Shown here: positions 1 through 12,120 of the stretch, piece after piece
How the letters are laid out: each line of letters opens with the position of its first letter
Numbering within the stretch: the stretch's first letter is position 1
Source of the DNA: Phialocephala subalpina
Taxonomy: Eukaryota > Ascomycota > Leotiomycetes > Helotiales > Mollisiaceae
Direction of reading: 5' to 3'
DNA: 64,000 nt
Assembly (NCBI GenBank): GCA_900073065.1
Contig: FJOG01000009.1
Location: 561,647 to 625,646, forward strand
Program-made: the position numbers and the translations under genes
Notes under the pieces: generated by a model
Databases searched by the model: none
Told to the model about the DNA's origin: nothing
The model's input: the letters and a program-made list of their open reading frames with translations, nothing else

Positions 1-120
1 TTAACTTTGCGACGTAATCAGCTCCTCAATTGGGATTGATTTACTGAGAACAATCTCGGACTCAGCAAATACTTCGTCTTTTGCTTTTAGTGATACCCAT
101 CTCTGCACTTGTCGCTCATC

Positions 121-3100
121 ATGTCTTCGTCCAAACAGGTCAACAGACCGACCAATACCAAGGACAAGGAGGCGGATGTTAACCGCAAACTCCAATTCTA
201 CGGAATTGCTTCAGGTATGTCCTTGATCCCAGGTGCAGTTTTGACACTCTAACATGTTCGTCAGCTTTCCAAGCTGGCAAGGCCCCATCCGTAAGTCCCA
301 TGGTATGTGGTATCACCATCCAATGCTAATATGAATAGAACGAGCAAATCGACATCGCTCTCAACAGCTTCCTAAAGTCGAAAGCCCTTGCCACTCCATC
401 AAAGAAGCTCTCACCCGAGGGTCAAGCTTTGGTCGCAGATTTCCGCGAGGTGGTCACACAGGCCAAATACCTCCTTCTTGAGAAGAACGAGGGCAATCTC
501 CTCCAGGACTTCATTTGGCAGTCACAGAAGATCGAGGGTGGAAATTCAGGAACACTTAGTGCTCCAGTCGACAAGGAGACTGCTAAACAGCATGGCAACG
601 AGGCATTGGAGGGCTTAAGAACACTTGGAACGTTGATCATCAGCAACGGCCAATTCAGAAAGCTTAGTATGTTCAAACTATCTAGGAGTGGTGATAATGT
701 CTAACAGTTTTCAGTGAATGATGTCCTCATCCTTGTGCGCGATATTGCGGGCGATGCTGCTACAAAGGCCGCCAGCAAGGTCAACCCCTCCGAGGACCAA
801 TTGGCACAGATCGACAAACCAGCCGATGACAATACCTGGCACGATGTTCCTGACATGTCTGCTGGAAACATCAAGCAACAGCTCAAGAACCAATATAACC
901 AACAGAAGCCCCTCTCCCGTAACGATGTTCGTGATGCCACAGGCAATGCAAGCGAAGCTGCCCACCCAGATGGTTCTCGTGACCCCGCAGATGCAGCTGC
1001 CATCGCTGGTCAAGATCAACAATATGGCACTGCTTCTGGGGTTGATGGTCAAGCTGGCTTGCAAAATGGAGCCGCTACTCTGAAGCAACGTGCTTCTGAG
1101 AACATTGACGAGGATACAAAGCAGAAGGGACGGGAGACCAGAGACCGCACCAAGAACTACCTCAAGGAGAAGATGCCCGAGGAGCGCCGTGAGCAGACCA
1201 TCTGGCGCCTTAAGAAGCTCGTTGTCGAGTGCCAAGGTCATCCCGATTGTGAGTATATCCAAGTGCTTTGCTGGGACCTTGCTAACGAGTCGCAGACCAA
1301 CAGGCTATCACCACATTGCTCGACTTGGCTGAAAAGTATGCCAGCCATGCTAACACCGTTGGTCAACAATCCACTGGCGCAGTGAAGGGTGCTCATGCCG
1401 ATACTTCTCTCCAACGTGCCGAGAGCGATCTCCGCCAACTCATCGAACGATTCGCCAACTACACAAGCATGGACGACCTCTTTGGCTCTCTCAACAACAT
1501 CTACAGTGATGCCGACAAGGATCCCGAATTGAAGGGTTGGTTCAAGAAGATGGACGCATATATTCGAAAGTGCCTCAAGCAGCAAGGCTACATCATGGAG
1601 GACTCTGCTACCGAGGAATGGAACCGTCTCTACGACCAAGGAAACTTCCTTCTCCGTGACCGTTACCGCAACCACACCGATCGCATCGTCGATGAGGTTA
1701 AGTTCATGGCAGATCAATTTGATCAGGACCCACAGAACAAGAAGTTCGCTCAATCCATGCAGAAGCTCTTCAATGATCTCGGCAATGATGAAAATGGCAA
1801 GCCAACCTTCAAGCCACACCTTGTCAAGGATCTCACTGAGGTCATTATCCCCGCTGCTTTCGCATCTCTCCGATATGTACCAATTCCCAGAATTGAGTAC
1901 TCTGACCCAATGATCGACGCAGTCATTGAGAACTTGGTCATTGAGAGTGACAATCTCATGCCCAACGTTCTCGAGATTGCCGGCGAAAACTACTTCAGAT
2001 GGGGTCGCAAAGGCATGGCCAACAAGAAGCACCACAGCTTCCAGATCTCAGTTTCCGGCATCCAAATGGACCTTCGAGACGTCGCCTACTACGTCAAGAA
2101 GAAGGAAGGATTCCCAGGCATCACCGATCTCGGTGTCGCTGACATCTTCCTTGGCGGAACTGGTTTCAGCTTCAAGATGAAGTTGTCCACTGCTCACAAG
2201 AAGGATCGTCAGAACTTCTTCAAGGTCGACAAGGTTGATGTCGATGTCAAGAACTTTAACATTAAGCTCAAGCAATCTAAGCACAAGTTGATGTTCGGTC
2301 TATTCAAGCCTATCATGTTGAAGGTTATCCGACCTGCTCTTCAGAAGGCTATGGAGAAGCAGATCAAGGATCAATTCAACCAATGGGATCAACTTGCGTA
2401 CAGAATCAAGCTTGAGGCTGATCGTGCTCAGAAAGAGGCAAGATATCCTCACTCCCATATTTTCGAAACAAAGCTAATAATCCTTAGATCGAGGAGAACC
2501 CAGAAAATGCCCCCAACATCTACCAACGATATGTCACCGCCGCCCAAAAGCAACTCGCCCAAGGCCAACAAAAAGCCCAGGAGGTAGCCGCCTCGGCCGC
2601 AGACAAGAAAGCCAACGTCGCCATGACCAAGCACGACTCCATCTTCCCTAACGTCCACCTTCCAGGCGGTATCTCCTCCAAGGCCACCGAGTACAAGGAA
2701 CTTGCTCTCAAGGGCGACAGCTGGGAGTCTCCAATCTTCAAGTTGGGCTCTGCTACACCAACGGCTGATATCCCCCGTGCGCAACAGATTAGACGCAAGC
2801 AGCACTCCGTCACCCAGGGTGGGATCCGCGGTCCTCAGAATATTGGCAACACCGGCTCCATGAGTAATCAGATGCGTGATCCTGCCGCTCAGGACATTGG
2901 AACTACTTCTGGATATTCTGGTGTTAATGACCCTAGTGGATATTCAAGCGGTGCTCCCACCTCCAACACCACCAGTGGATTCAGCAACCAGGTTGACCAA
3001 GCTTTCAGCAAGGACGGTCAGAACGGTTCTGCTCTTAACGGAAGTGCTTTGAACGGAAAGCCCACCAATGGAACTGCTACGAATGGAAGCTACCATACCA

Positions 3101-3141
3101 CATTGGGCGCCAACAACCCTGTCGTGAGCGGTCAAGTCTAA
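121..3141 (+). CDS. HAM1-like large protein (putative BPI-like lipid-binding), 6 exons
   Basis: Six exons: 121-214, 265-290, 339-666, 715-1248, 1296-2437 and 2488-3141. They join in frame to about 925 codons from ATG 121 to TAA 3139. The protein starts MSSSKQVNRP. It has a long helical N-terminal half, then a conserved region around VIIPAAFASLRYVPIPRIEY and an amphipathic beta-rich part (KVDVDVKNFNIKLKQSKHKL), and ends in a low-complexity G/N/S tail. From memory this matches the fungal HAM1-like N- and C-terminal families (formerly DUF5923/DUF4449), whose C-terminal half is thought to resemble BPI/lipid-transfer proteins. Lipid binding is inference. The fifth intron (2438-2487) starts with GC (GAG|gcaaga) and is needed to reach IEENPENAPN in frame, so it is a GC-AG intron. 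No partner gene is evident nearby. Confidence 0.8.
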
Positions 3142-3895
3142 ACACCTCGTCTCATCACACTCTGGAAAATCTGGGTCATGACACTTAACACATACGCTCG
3201 TTTCCATTTCCTTTTGCTTTAACGTGGACAGGGGGAACGGTAACATGGCATGGGGGATTTGATGCTTTCATGATACCACTACGCGGATACCAATTTGCTG
3301 GGATGGAACGTGATGGGTGGAAGGAGGATTTCTTTTCTTTCTTTTCTTTTGGATTCCTTCTGCGCGCGAGTACCCTGTCTTAGTAGTCTTCTTCCCGCGA
3401 ACGATAATAAAATGGGGAGATGGCGGGTGGATGGTTTCCTTTGGAAACGTGTAGAATTAATGAATACATGCCTGATCTTCAAAATGCCACGATCTCTGTC
3501 TGAACGTGTAACGTTGATGTAGATCTGAAGCTGAGTATTTTGTACTGTGAAGTTCTAGGTTGAGGATGAGCATTGACGGTAGCCATGGACGTCTAATGTA
3601 GGGTAAACATCAATACGCGATTCGAGAATCGAATCTGTGTGGGGTATTGTAATCTTTGAAAGTGAGTACTTGACTTCGCGGAGACTTGGGACATTCATAT
3701 ATAAAATTTTATCCTATTGAGATTCGGAAATTCGAACATTCTCTCCTCCCAAATCGTGGGACAGGAATCAGCTGTCTCAACTTCCCTGTGACCAAATCGT
3801 GAACCCAGGTGAAGATTATAGTCAAAGACGAGATGCATGAGCCTGAATATCTCAAGTCTCGACTACTATATTTCACATATGGTAGCTGGTTGCCA
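3142..3895. other. intergenic, convergent 3' ends
   Basis: This is the space between the 3' ends of the HAM1-like gene and the transporter. It has T/C-rich and AT-rich stretches expected of two 3' UTRs and one AATGTCCC octamer (reverse, 3688-3695). I see no supported gene. Confidence 0.6.
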
Positions 3896-5740
3896 CTACT
3901 TCCTCCCTCCATCAACGTTCAAGTCTTCGACCTCCTCCACACCCTTAACATCCACAATCCTCCCAAAATCATTATGACTAATCTCCTCCAAACTCAACCC
4001 CCTCGTCTCCTTCAAGAAAAAGAACGTCAAAACCGCAATCACCGCATCAAACAATCCCCAAAGGAGGAACGTGCCCCAGCCGAGATTAGTGATCATGTAG
4101 GGTGTTGTGAGCGAGAAGATGAAGTTGAAGAGCCATTGAGAGGAGACGCCTATTGCTATGCCTATTTCGCGGATGCGGGTTGGGAATATCCTATTTCGCT
4201 TCGCATCAGAATGGTGCTGCTTGTGAAAGAAAGAAGGGAGAGGGAAATGGAAAAGGGAATAGGTGAGAATGGAAGTAGGAAAGGAAGGAAGGGGGGGGGG
4301 AAGTACTCAGAAACATAAGGCCAAGGCAACGGCCCCCAACTCAAATTATAAGCAACAACAAACAAATAAATCAACGCCACCGTTGCAATCCCACTACTCG
4401 TGACCTTGCCCTCCCCAGGCGCCGGTTTATTCTTCACCACAGCTGCAGTAGTGATCTGACATGCAGCCATGAATGCAGCGCCTGCGATGAGGACGGTTCG
4501 TCGATTAAGGCGGTCGGAGAGGAAGAGCACGAAGAAGAGGCAGGCTGCTACTTTGATGGCACCGAATATAGCGGTTAGGAGGAGGTCTTTGGACCCACCG
4601 CCTACTAAGAGTTTGAAGTATTGGGGTCCGAAGTAGGCGAATGCTGTTGCGCCGGTGGCTTGTTGGGCTGTGAAGACTGCGGCGGAGGTGAGGAGGCGGG
4701 TGAGGTTGCTGCGTTCGAGAAGTTCTGTTCTAACGTCAGACACTTACTTAGAGACCTCAGGGGATGAAGGAGCACCTTTTGGTCTCAACCCTTCAGTAGC
4801 TCGTTGTTCCATCTCAACTCCCATCCTTATCTCTTCCATCTCGTCGATCGTGGCTTGACTTTCGTCTGCTCGAATCCATTTCAGACTTTCCCATGCCTCG
4901 TTGTGACGTCCTTTCTTGGTGAGCCAGCGAGTACTTTCCTTCAGTGTAAACATTCCCAAGCCGAGGAGACCGGCTGGGACGAGTTGTAGTCCGATTGGCA
5001 TTTGCCACTGTTGGGCAGTGGCGGGGAGACATTTCAAGACCGCGTAGTCGACCCAGTATGAGGTGAATATACCTGAGACTGTAAGCCGAGAGCCCGGAAA
5101 AGGAAGGGACATCATACCAAAAGTATAAAACAGCTGGAAAAAACTCCCAATCTGACCCCTCAACTCCTTCGGGGCCATCTCACTGCTAAACATCGGCACA
5201 ACCACCGAAGCAGCACCAAGTCCAATCCCAGCAACTACGCGACCAACATAGAATGCTGCCATTGAATGAGTATTAACTGTCTCAATGATAGCTCCAATGC
5301 AGAAGATTGCGGAAGAGATCATGAGTGTCTTCTTTCGACCGAGCTTGTCGGCTACAGGCCAGACGACGAAACATGCTGCGAAGGCGCCGGCTTGTTGGAG
5401 ACCGACTGCTAGGGAGTTGACGCGGGTTTGGTGTGCTTTGGAGTACTGGAAGTCTTTGACGAAGGAAGAGAGGGTTAGGACGCCACCTTGTGAATGTTAG
5501 AGAGGTGTATAGATATTTGAGTGAGGAGTTCTACCAACACTGTGAAGAATGTCAGCCTCATATTCGTGCAATGTCTGAATGGAACAGGGCCCTCGAGGGC
5601 GCAACTCACATTCCACTGTCATATCCAAACAAAAACCCTCCCATGCAAACCACACATCCAAGCCAGTAAGCTCGCAGCTTCCCCAACGTCGAGTTCCTCA
5701 TCTTGGCAGGTTGAATGAGGGGTGTATACTCTTGAGGCAT
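3896..5740 (-). CDS. MFS sugar porter (12-TM hexose/quinate-type transporter)
   Basis: Six exons in transcript order: 5740-5610, 5539-5535, 5486-5118, 5072-4776, 4724-4307 and 4190-3896, giving 504 aa. Family motifs: FLFGYDSGI in TM1, VGRVVAGIGLGAASVVVPMF, KELRGQIGSFFQLFYTFGIF, QQATGATAFAYFGPQYF in TM7, LSDRLNRRTVLI (Asn where Gly is usual), WPYVSEIFPTRIREIGIAIG and the exit motif KETRGLSLEE. It should be a plasma-membrane proton symporter for a sugar or related polyol/acid. Substrate cannot be read from sequence; the TM7 region recalls quinate-permease-type porters. The second exon is only 5 nt (TGTTG), yet it is required to restore GIVGGVLT. The gene is convergent with the HAM1-like gene. 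Confidence 0.88.
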
Positions 5741-6367
5741 GCCCGGCCTTGCTGTTGCTACAAGTAATAATAAGTATCAAGGCGGTTGTATCTCTCCGTA
5801 TCTTGGCGTGACTTCACACAACATCAAGCATTAGACTTCAAAAGCAACTGCTTCGAGGTATTGTGTGCTACAATACTCCGCATTGCTCAACCTTAGCTGC
5901 AGAATAAATACAAGTAAATAAGGAAGCGAAGAGAGCCTTAGCAAATGACAAGAAAAGAAAGTGCAGATCTCTGTGTGGAGGACAGGGGATTGCATCTAAG
6001 CGTGTTCTCGAATGCGGAGTAATGCACCCGTGAGCTTCACGTACGAGATCCGGAACATGGGTCAACTCACCAGTGAGAGGCGTGAAAGGACAAGTGATTG
6101 GATAGGCAGCGACGTACCATCAGAGCAACATGTGAAGATGTGCAAATGTTTCTAGAGAAAGCTCCTCCTCGAGAACAAAGTACTAATACACACACAGCTC
6201 ATGAGCCTCGAGCCTAGTCGAACCTTTTGGATCTCTCTAAACCACCAAACAAATGAAAGCCACTTTCCCTTCCAGGGTATCTATGCCATTTTTCGTCCAA
6301 CCAATATTTTCTGATGCTACCAGTGCCTACCAACTCCAAGCTCCTGTACCCCGCATGCATATGATCC
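5741..6367. other. intergenic, no gene seen
   Basis: The stretch contains the 5' region of the transporter and the 3' flank of OMP decarboxylase. I see no coding potential beyond short chance frames. Confidence 0.55.
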
Positions 6368-7522
6368 TCACGCAATTCGTGCCTCGTACGCTTCCCATCC
6401 CTTCTTTCTGTATCGTTCTGCCTCCTTAACAGGATCGGCGGCCTTGATTATTCCTCGTCCAACGATAATGATATCGTTACCCATCTCACCAATGATCTTT
6501 TGCGGCGTGTTGTACTGTTGTCCCTTTCCATCTCCCTTAACTTCTGCATTCTCGTCCTCCGCCGGCGGAAGTTGACAACCAGGAGTCATGGAGACGAATT
6601 GATCGTCCTCTTCCCGATTCAGGGTCTCCTGGGAAATGAAACCCATCACAAAATCGTTGTTCTCCCTCGCGCTCTCCACACAGGCATCCGTATACTCCTG
6701 ATTCATGAAATTGCCCTTACTACTCATCTGAGCCAGGATCAACAGACCTCTCTCCAACGGCGCCTCTTCAATACCCCTCAACACCTCGTCTCCGAAATCC
6801 TCAGCACTCCTGGGTGAGTTTGCAGGCTCGAAATGCTGCGAAACGGTCGTGATGGATACAATACTCGCTTTCCTCCCATCTCTCTCCCTCTGTCTCTGCG
6901 TATCCGCAGTCAAGCGGCCGAATCCAACTTCATCTTGTTGCACGGGTGTTTCGAATCCATCCTCCTCCTCATCCTCATCCTCTTCCGCATCACTATCCAC
7001 GCTCTCCGGTCTGGGCGTTCCGACTGAAATGTCCGTCTTGACCTCATACCTCTTTCTCTCCCTCCATTTCCGCCCCGCCTCCGCCAACGCATCCACAGCC
7101 GCCTTCCCAGGAACCATGTTGACATTCGTGATGTGCGCCCATTCGACAATCTTTGCTGTGCCCTCGGTATACTGCAACTGCACCGTATTTCCTATATCAC
7201 CAAACTTCCTGTCCTCGAAAATAAGGAAGCCATGTCTGCGAGCTATTCGTGCCAAACGGGCAGCGGTTCCGGTGTGTGGGTTGTAGTCCCAGTTTGAGAT
7301 CAGGTCATAGTGTGTTTTCAGAACGACGATGGAGGGGCCGAGATTGTCGGCTAGGGAGAGGAGTTCCCTTGCTGTTGAGACGTCGGCGGATACGCAGAGG
7401 TTGGAGGACTTGAGTGCCATGAGGCGGAGGAGGTAGGAGGTCAGCGGATGCGTTGCTTTCTCTGCTCGCAGAGAGTAGCTCTGTTTCGTGACATGATGTA
7501 GGGTCGTGGATTTGGGAGACAT
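6368..7522 (-). CDS. pyrG: orotidine 5'-phosphate decarboxylase (URA3/pyrG type)
   Basis: Uninterrupted 384-aa frame that catalyses decarboxylation of OMP to UMP, the last step of de novo pyrimidine synthesis, in the cytosol. The active-site block [12 protein letters not shown] (Lys and Asp of the catalytic tetrad) is intact. The phosphate-binding end (DIIIVGRGI, then [15 protein letters not shown]) is also present. As in Neurospora pyr-4, the protein is longer than yeast Ura3 because of an acidic insertion after the VKTDISVG region ([12 protein letters not shown]). Start ATG 7522 gives the usual N-terminus and no intron is needed. The region from 60 bp upstream of the start onwards is tandemly duplicated (see repeat). 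Confidence 0.97.
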   Translation of the reverse strand: MSPKSTTLHHVTKQSYSLRAEKATHPLTSYLLRLMALKSSNLCVSADVSTARELLSLADNLGPSIVVLKTHYDLISNWDYNPHTGTAARLARIARRHGFLIFEDRKFGDIGNTVQLQYTEGTAKIVEWAHITNVNMVPGKAAVDALAEAGRKWRERKRYEVKTDISVGTPRPESVDSDAEEDEDEEEDGFETPVQQDEVGFGRLTADTQRQRERDGRKASIVSITTVSQHFEPANSPRSAEDFGDEVLRGIEEAPLERGLLILAQMSSKGNFMNQEYTDACVESARENNDFVMGFISQETLNREEDDQFVSMTPGCQLPPAEDENAEVKGDGKGQQYNTPQKIIGEMGNDIIIVGRGIIKAADPVKEAERYRKKGWEAYEARIA

Positions 7523-7581
7523 TGTCTCGTTTGTGTCTATTCGATTCGAAGTGCAGGCTCTGAAGAAACCCGCCGAGTACT

Positions 7582-8081
7582 TGGGAGGGGATGAGAGGGA
7601 GTTTTATTGAGAGAGAGATGAAAATGTGGTGTGAGTCGCGATTATTTATTTTTTCTGGACCAGGCGACGCGAAAACGAGGATAATGTTGGTGAATGACGA
7701 TCAGACGGTCTCGAGCAGTCCCACATTGATTGCCCAAGACCTAATTTTAAGCCTTTAGATTGCAGGGGAGTACCAACGTGACGGTGCTCCGGGTTTGTCC
7801 CGGAAATTATATGGCTGTTGTATCATAGTTGTGGGAGGGGATGAGAGGGAGTTTTATTGAGAGAGAGATGAAAATGTGGTGTGAGTCGCGATTATTTATT
7901 TTTTCTGGACCAGGCGACGCGAAAACGAGGATAATGTTGGTGAATGACGATCAGACGGTCTCGAGCAGTCCCACATTGATTGCCCAAGACCTAATTTTAA
8001 GCCTTTAGATTGCAGGGGAGTACCAACGTGACGGTGCTCCGGGTTTGTCCCGGAAATTATATGGCTGTTGTATCATAGTTG
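7582..8081. repeat. perfect 250-bp tandem duplication in the pyrG/sulfatase divergent promoter
   Basis: Positions 7582-7831 and 7832-8081 are identical by eye, unit 250 bp. The first copy begins about 60 bp upstream of the OMP decarboxylase ATG, so promoter sequence and probably its transcription start region are duplicated. Perfect identity implies a very recent duplication or an assembly artefact. Confidence 0.93.
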
Positions 8082-8495
8082 TCGGGAAGAGCAGCTCACA
8101 AAGGGTGGAATACGGGATAGAGTATCAAGACTCCAATCCCAAATCGTACTAAGCAAAGCGAAGTCTGCGCCTTGTCTTGTCTTGTAACTTACTAGCGCAG
8201 CGCCTACGGGCAACTCCCGATTTTGATCACCAGCGACATCCGCTCCCGACTTCCGATTGTAACGACATCCATATGTTGCGAGAGGGGAATCGCAAAGGCA
8301 GTTGCGTGTGTCTGTGGGGTAGTTCAAAACCGAAGTCGGTACCGGATCTCGATGCTCTGACTCTTAAATCTTTCTATTCTTGCATTATCTTTCATTTCCT
8401 CATTCTTAGACAATTTCTACTGTCTTCCTTTGAAATTCTGTGGCAGACTTGGCCATTTCTGATCACCCAAAACTCGAGTCAAGTTCATCTCCATC
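8082..8495. other. sulfatase upstream region
   Basis: Presumed promoter and 5' UTR of the arylsulfatase, with C/T-rich tracts from about 8370 to 8430 just upstream of the ATG. Only short chance frames occur. Confidence 0.5.
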
Positions 8496-10313
8496 ATGGC
8501 CTCCAAACGTCCAAACTTTCTTATTATCGTTGCTGACGACCTTGGCTTCAGCGACCTGTCATGCTTTGGTGGTGAGATTCGCACTCCAAACATTGACAAG
8601 CTCGCCAAGAAAGGCATTCGATTCACAGACTTCCACGCAGCAGCAGCATGCTCACCCTCACGTGCTATGATCATGACTGGGACGGACCACCACATCGCCG
8701 GCTTGGGCAACTTGATCGAATGGACGAACATCTCAGGACAGAATGATCCTAGTGGGAAAATGTCCACAGCACCTCAGCGAGGTATGCCAGGTTACGAAGG
8801 ATATTTGAACGAGCGCGTTGTTACACTTCCCGAGATGTTGCGAGATGCAGGATACCTAACCCTCTTGGCGGGGAAATGGCATCTTGGTCTCACACCGGAG
8901 AGAAGCCCTAAAGTTCGTGGTTTCGAGCGAAGTTTTGCACATCTTCCTGCCTGCAGCAATCATTACGCTTACGAACCACAACTGGAAAGTCCAGACAAGA
9001 TCCCGGATTTCATGACAATGAGCTTTATTGCGCTGCATAGTGAGGACGGAGAGTATGTGAAGAAGCTGCCAGATGGCTGGTATTCGAGTGATGGATACGG
9101 AGACAAGATGCTCAACTACCTGAAGGAAAGGAAAGAGAGGAAGGATGAGAGGCCGTTCTTTGGATACTTCCCGTTCACAGCTCCGCACTGGCCACTGCAA
9201 GCTCCTCAGGCATACGTTGCCCACTACAAAGGAGTCTACGATGATGGGCCAGATGCACTCCGTCTGAAGCGACTTCAGCGCCTCAAAGATCTTGGCATGG
9301 TTGACAAGGATGTGGAACCTCATCCTGTGGTAGCAGAGGAAGTCAAAGAATGGGCAGACTTCACGCCAGAAGAGAAGGCAAAGTCCTGCCGGGCTATGGA
9401 AGTCTTCGCTGCAATGGTCGACTGCATCGACGTGAATGTCGGGAAAGTTGTGGACTATCTCGAGGAAACACGAGAGCTTAACAACACGTTCGTTTGCTTC
9501 ATGTCTGATAATGGAGCCGAAGGTGCTGCATACGAAGCATATCCAATTGTCCAAGGGAGTATGATCCAGCATCTCAAGAAATACTACAACAACAGTCTCG
9601 ACAACCTGGGGAATGGAGACTCATTTATTTGGTATGGACCAAGGTGGGCTCAGGCGGCGACAGCACCGAGTAGGCTGTACAAAGCTTACACGACCGAAGG
9701 TGGAGTCCGGGTTCCTTTCCTTGCCAAGTTTCCCATTGGCATGATCAAGCCAGAAACAGAAGACAGCATCACACATACTTTCGGGACAGTCATGGATCTT
9801 GCACCCACGATACTAGAAATGGCAGGCGCCACACACCCGGCACCTACCTATCAAGGACGAGAGGTCGTCCCAATGCGTGGTCAAAGCATGCTCCCATTCA
9901 TCGAAGGCAAGACCGAGACCATCCATGCGGAAGACTTCATCAATGGCTGGGAAACCTGTGGCCGAGCAGCTGTTCGCTGCGGCGACTACAAAATAGTCTT
10001 CATTCCCAAACCTAAAGGACCAGAGAAGTGGCAACTGTACAATCTCTCTAAGGATCCAGGAGAGATTCACGATCTGGCGGAGCAGGATCCTGAGAGATTG
10101 GAGAAGATGATCAAGATGTGGGATCAGTATGTTTTGGAGACGGGAGTGATACCTCTTGCTCCGGAGCTGGGCAATTGGATTAAAGCGACGGAGGAGCAGA
10201 TGCCGGAGAATGTTTGGATGGAGTACGAGTATTGGCAAGACGGAGCGAGAGAGAAACCAGAGGATTTCATGAGGAATCCTCCGAGGTTTCAGAGGGTTGT
10301 GAAGGCTATATGA
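8496..10313 (+). CDS. arylsulfatase (type I, formylglycine-dependent)
   Basis: Single-exon 605-aa frame. It hydrolyses sulfate esters to release sulfate for growth. The N-terminus NFLIIVADDLGFSD supplies the two metal-binding Asp (residues 14-15). The sulfatase signature C52-S-P-S-R56 carries the Cys converted to formylglycine, and the second signature GKWHLG lies at 126-131. A later metal site FMSDNGAEG is present, and the C-terminal part GDYKIVFIPKPKGPEKWQLY resembles AtsA-type arylsulfatases. No signal peptide is seen, so an intracellular or non-classically exported enzyme is likely. Absence of introns among intron-bearing neighbours fits a bacterial-type family, but I cannot test transfer. 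Confidence 0.93.
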   Translation: MASKRPNFLIIVADDLGFSDLSCFGGEIRTPNIDKLAKKGIRFTDFHAAAACSPSRAMIMTGTDHHIAGLGNLIEWTNISGQNDPSGKMSTAPQRGMPGYEGYLNERVVTLPEMLRDAGYLTLLAGKWHLGLTPERSPKVRGFERSFAHLPACSNHYAYEPQLESPDKIPDFMTMSFIALHSEDGEYVKKLPDGWYSSDGYGDKMLNYLKERKERKDERPFFGYFPFTAPHWPLQAPQAYVAHYKGVYDDGPDALRLKRLQRLKDLGMVDKDVEPHPVVAEEVKEWADFTPEEKAKSCRAMEVFAAMVDCIDVNVGKVVDYLEETRELNNTFVCFMSDNGAEGAAYEAYPIVQGSMIQHLKKYYNNSLDNLGNGDSFIWYGPRWAQAATAPSRLYKAYTTEGGVRVPFLAKFPIGMIKPETEDSITHTFGTVMDLAPTILEMAGATHPAPTYQGREVVPMRGQSMLPFIEGKTETIHAEDFINGWETCGRAAVRCGDYKIVFIPKPKGPEKWQLYNLSKDPGEIHDLAEQDPERLEKMIKMWDQYVLETGVIPLAPELGNWIKATEEQMPENVWMEYEYWQDGAREKPEDFMRNPPRFQRVVKAI

Positions 10314-10682
10314 GAGGACCTATACTGCTATCTAGCAATCGTACAGTCTTGCCCAAAATGAATTCAAAATAACTTGCCATCGATGAATGTTCTATTCATT
10401 GAGTGAAGACTGAGTACCGAAAATGCCTCCTGTCGTACAAAAATTCAACAGATCCCGAAACACTACTCTTCTGCCAAATCAGAAGCTCACTTCAAACAAA
10501 CCTCTTGCTACATACCTCGCCTCCTTCCCAAAAGGGGCGAACCATCACGTGGGGGCTAGGGCGATCCGACTAGCGTCAAAAATTATTATCGAACGACGGG
10601 AGCTTCGACATTATCAGCATCATCAATCGAGTCCAAGTTTCCTCCTCTCCTCTCATTTCAGTTCCCGTTTGTTTTATTCAAG
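10314..10682. other. EF-Tu promoter region
   Basis: This is the space between the sulfatase stop and the EF-Tu start. It carries a TCACGTG site (listed separately) and a C/T-rich stretch before the ATG. Confidence 0.55.
10545..10551. promoter_or_regulatory. TCACGTG (Cbf1-type E-box) upstream of mitochondrial EF-Tu
   Basis: An exact TCACGTG lies 132 bp upstream of the EF-Tu ATG. Cbf1-like bHLH factors bind this core and in several ascomycetes regulate ribosomal and mitochondrial genes. Function here is inference from position. Confidence 0.4.
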
Positions 10683-12120
10683 ATGGTTTTTACGCGATCA
10701 GTAGCCCCCTTCCTGCGGACAGCGCGGTCTGCCCTGCAACAAGGCAATTCCGTCAGCCCCTTGCAGCATGCTCTGCGAAGACAGAACGGAGCTTCGGTGC
10801 TGAATGCTGCTCGCACATATGCCACACAGTTTGAGCGGACGAAGCCTCACGTTAACATTGGTGTGTACTTTCTTGAATCCAATCCAAGCTTCTGCTGATG
10901 TCTACAGGTACAATTGGTCACGTTGATCACGGCAAGGTACGGGAGACTCGAAAGGAGGCAAAGATCAAGGACTGACGACTTCGCAGACCACATTGACTGC
11001 CGCCATTACAAAGAGACAAGCAGAGAAAGGCTTCGCAAACTTCCTCGATTATGGTGCCATTGATAAAGCCCCGGAAGAGCGAAAGCGTGGTATTACCATC
11101 TCCACAGCACACATCGAGTATGCGACAGAAGCCAGACATTACTCCCACGTCGACTGTCCCGGTCACGCCGATTACATCAAGAACATGATCACTGGTGCCG
11201 CCAACATGGATGGAGCCGTTATTGTTGTCGCTGCTTCAGATGGACAAATGCCCCAAACAAGAGAACATCTTCTACTGGCCCGCCAGGTCGGTGTCCAGAA
11301 GATCGTCGTCTTCGTTAACAAGGTCGATGCTCTTGAGGACCCTGAGATGTTGGAATTGGTCGAGATGGAAATGCGAGAGCTGCTCAACACATACGGTTTC
11401 GAGGGTGACGAGACTCCAATCATTCTTGGATCTGCTCTCTGTGCTTTGGATGGACGAAGACCTGAGATTGGTGTCGAGAAGATTGATGAGCTCCTCAATG
11501 CCGTCGATACCTGGATCCCAACTCCCCAGCGTGATCTCGACAAGCCTTTCTTGATGTCTGTTGAGGATGTCTTCTCTATTCCTGGACGTGGAACTGTCGC
11601 ATCTGGACGTGTTGAGCGTGGCACACTAAAGAGAGATCAAGAAGTCGAGCTTGTTGGCAAGGGAGATGCGCCAATCAAGACCAAGGTCACCGATATCGAG
11701 ACCTTCAAGAAGTCCTGCGACGAATCCCGAGCAGGTGACAACTCCGGCCTTTTGCTCCGAGGTATCAAGCGTGAAGATGTAAAGAGGGGAATGGTTATCG
11801 TCCAACCAGGAACCACCAAGCCACACAAGGAGTTCTTGGTCTCCATGTACGTTTTGACCAAGGAAGAAGGAGGACGACACACCGGTTTCCACAACAACTA
11901 CCGACCACAAATTTTCCTGCGAACAGCCGATGAAGCCGCTGCTCTTTTCTGGCCCGACGGAACTGAGGATGCGGACTCCAAGATGGTCATGCCCGGAGAC
12001 AACGTCGAGATGAGATGCGTGATCCACAACCCAGTCGCCATCGAGAATGGACAGCGCTTCAACATCCGTGAGGGAGGACGAACCGTCGCTACTGGCTTGG
12101 TGACCCGAATCATCAAGTAA
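10683..12120 (+). CDS. TUF1: mitochondrial translation elongation factor Tu
   Basis: Three exons: 10683-10860, 10908-10936 and 10987-12120, giving 446 aa. The N-terminus is an Arg/Ser-rich presequence ([20 protein letters not shown]), consistent with mitochondrial import. All GTPase motifs are intact: GHVDHGKTT (G1, formed only after splicing), [11 protein letters not shown] (G2), DCPGHADY (G3), NKVD (G4) and SALCAL (G5). They are followed by domains II and III ending [16 protein letters not shown]. It delivers aminoacyl-tRNA to mitochondrial ribosomes. The 29-nt middle exon encodes the P-loop and sits between two small introns. Confidence 0.96.

Noticed and set aside
1238..2035. 265-codon minus-strand frame
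   Set aside because: Antisense shadow of the HAM1-like exon 5; no domain.
8856..9572. 238-codon minus-strand frame
   Set aside because: Antisense shadow of the arylsulfatase.
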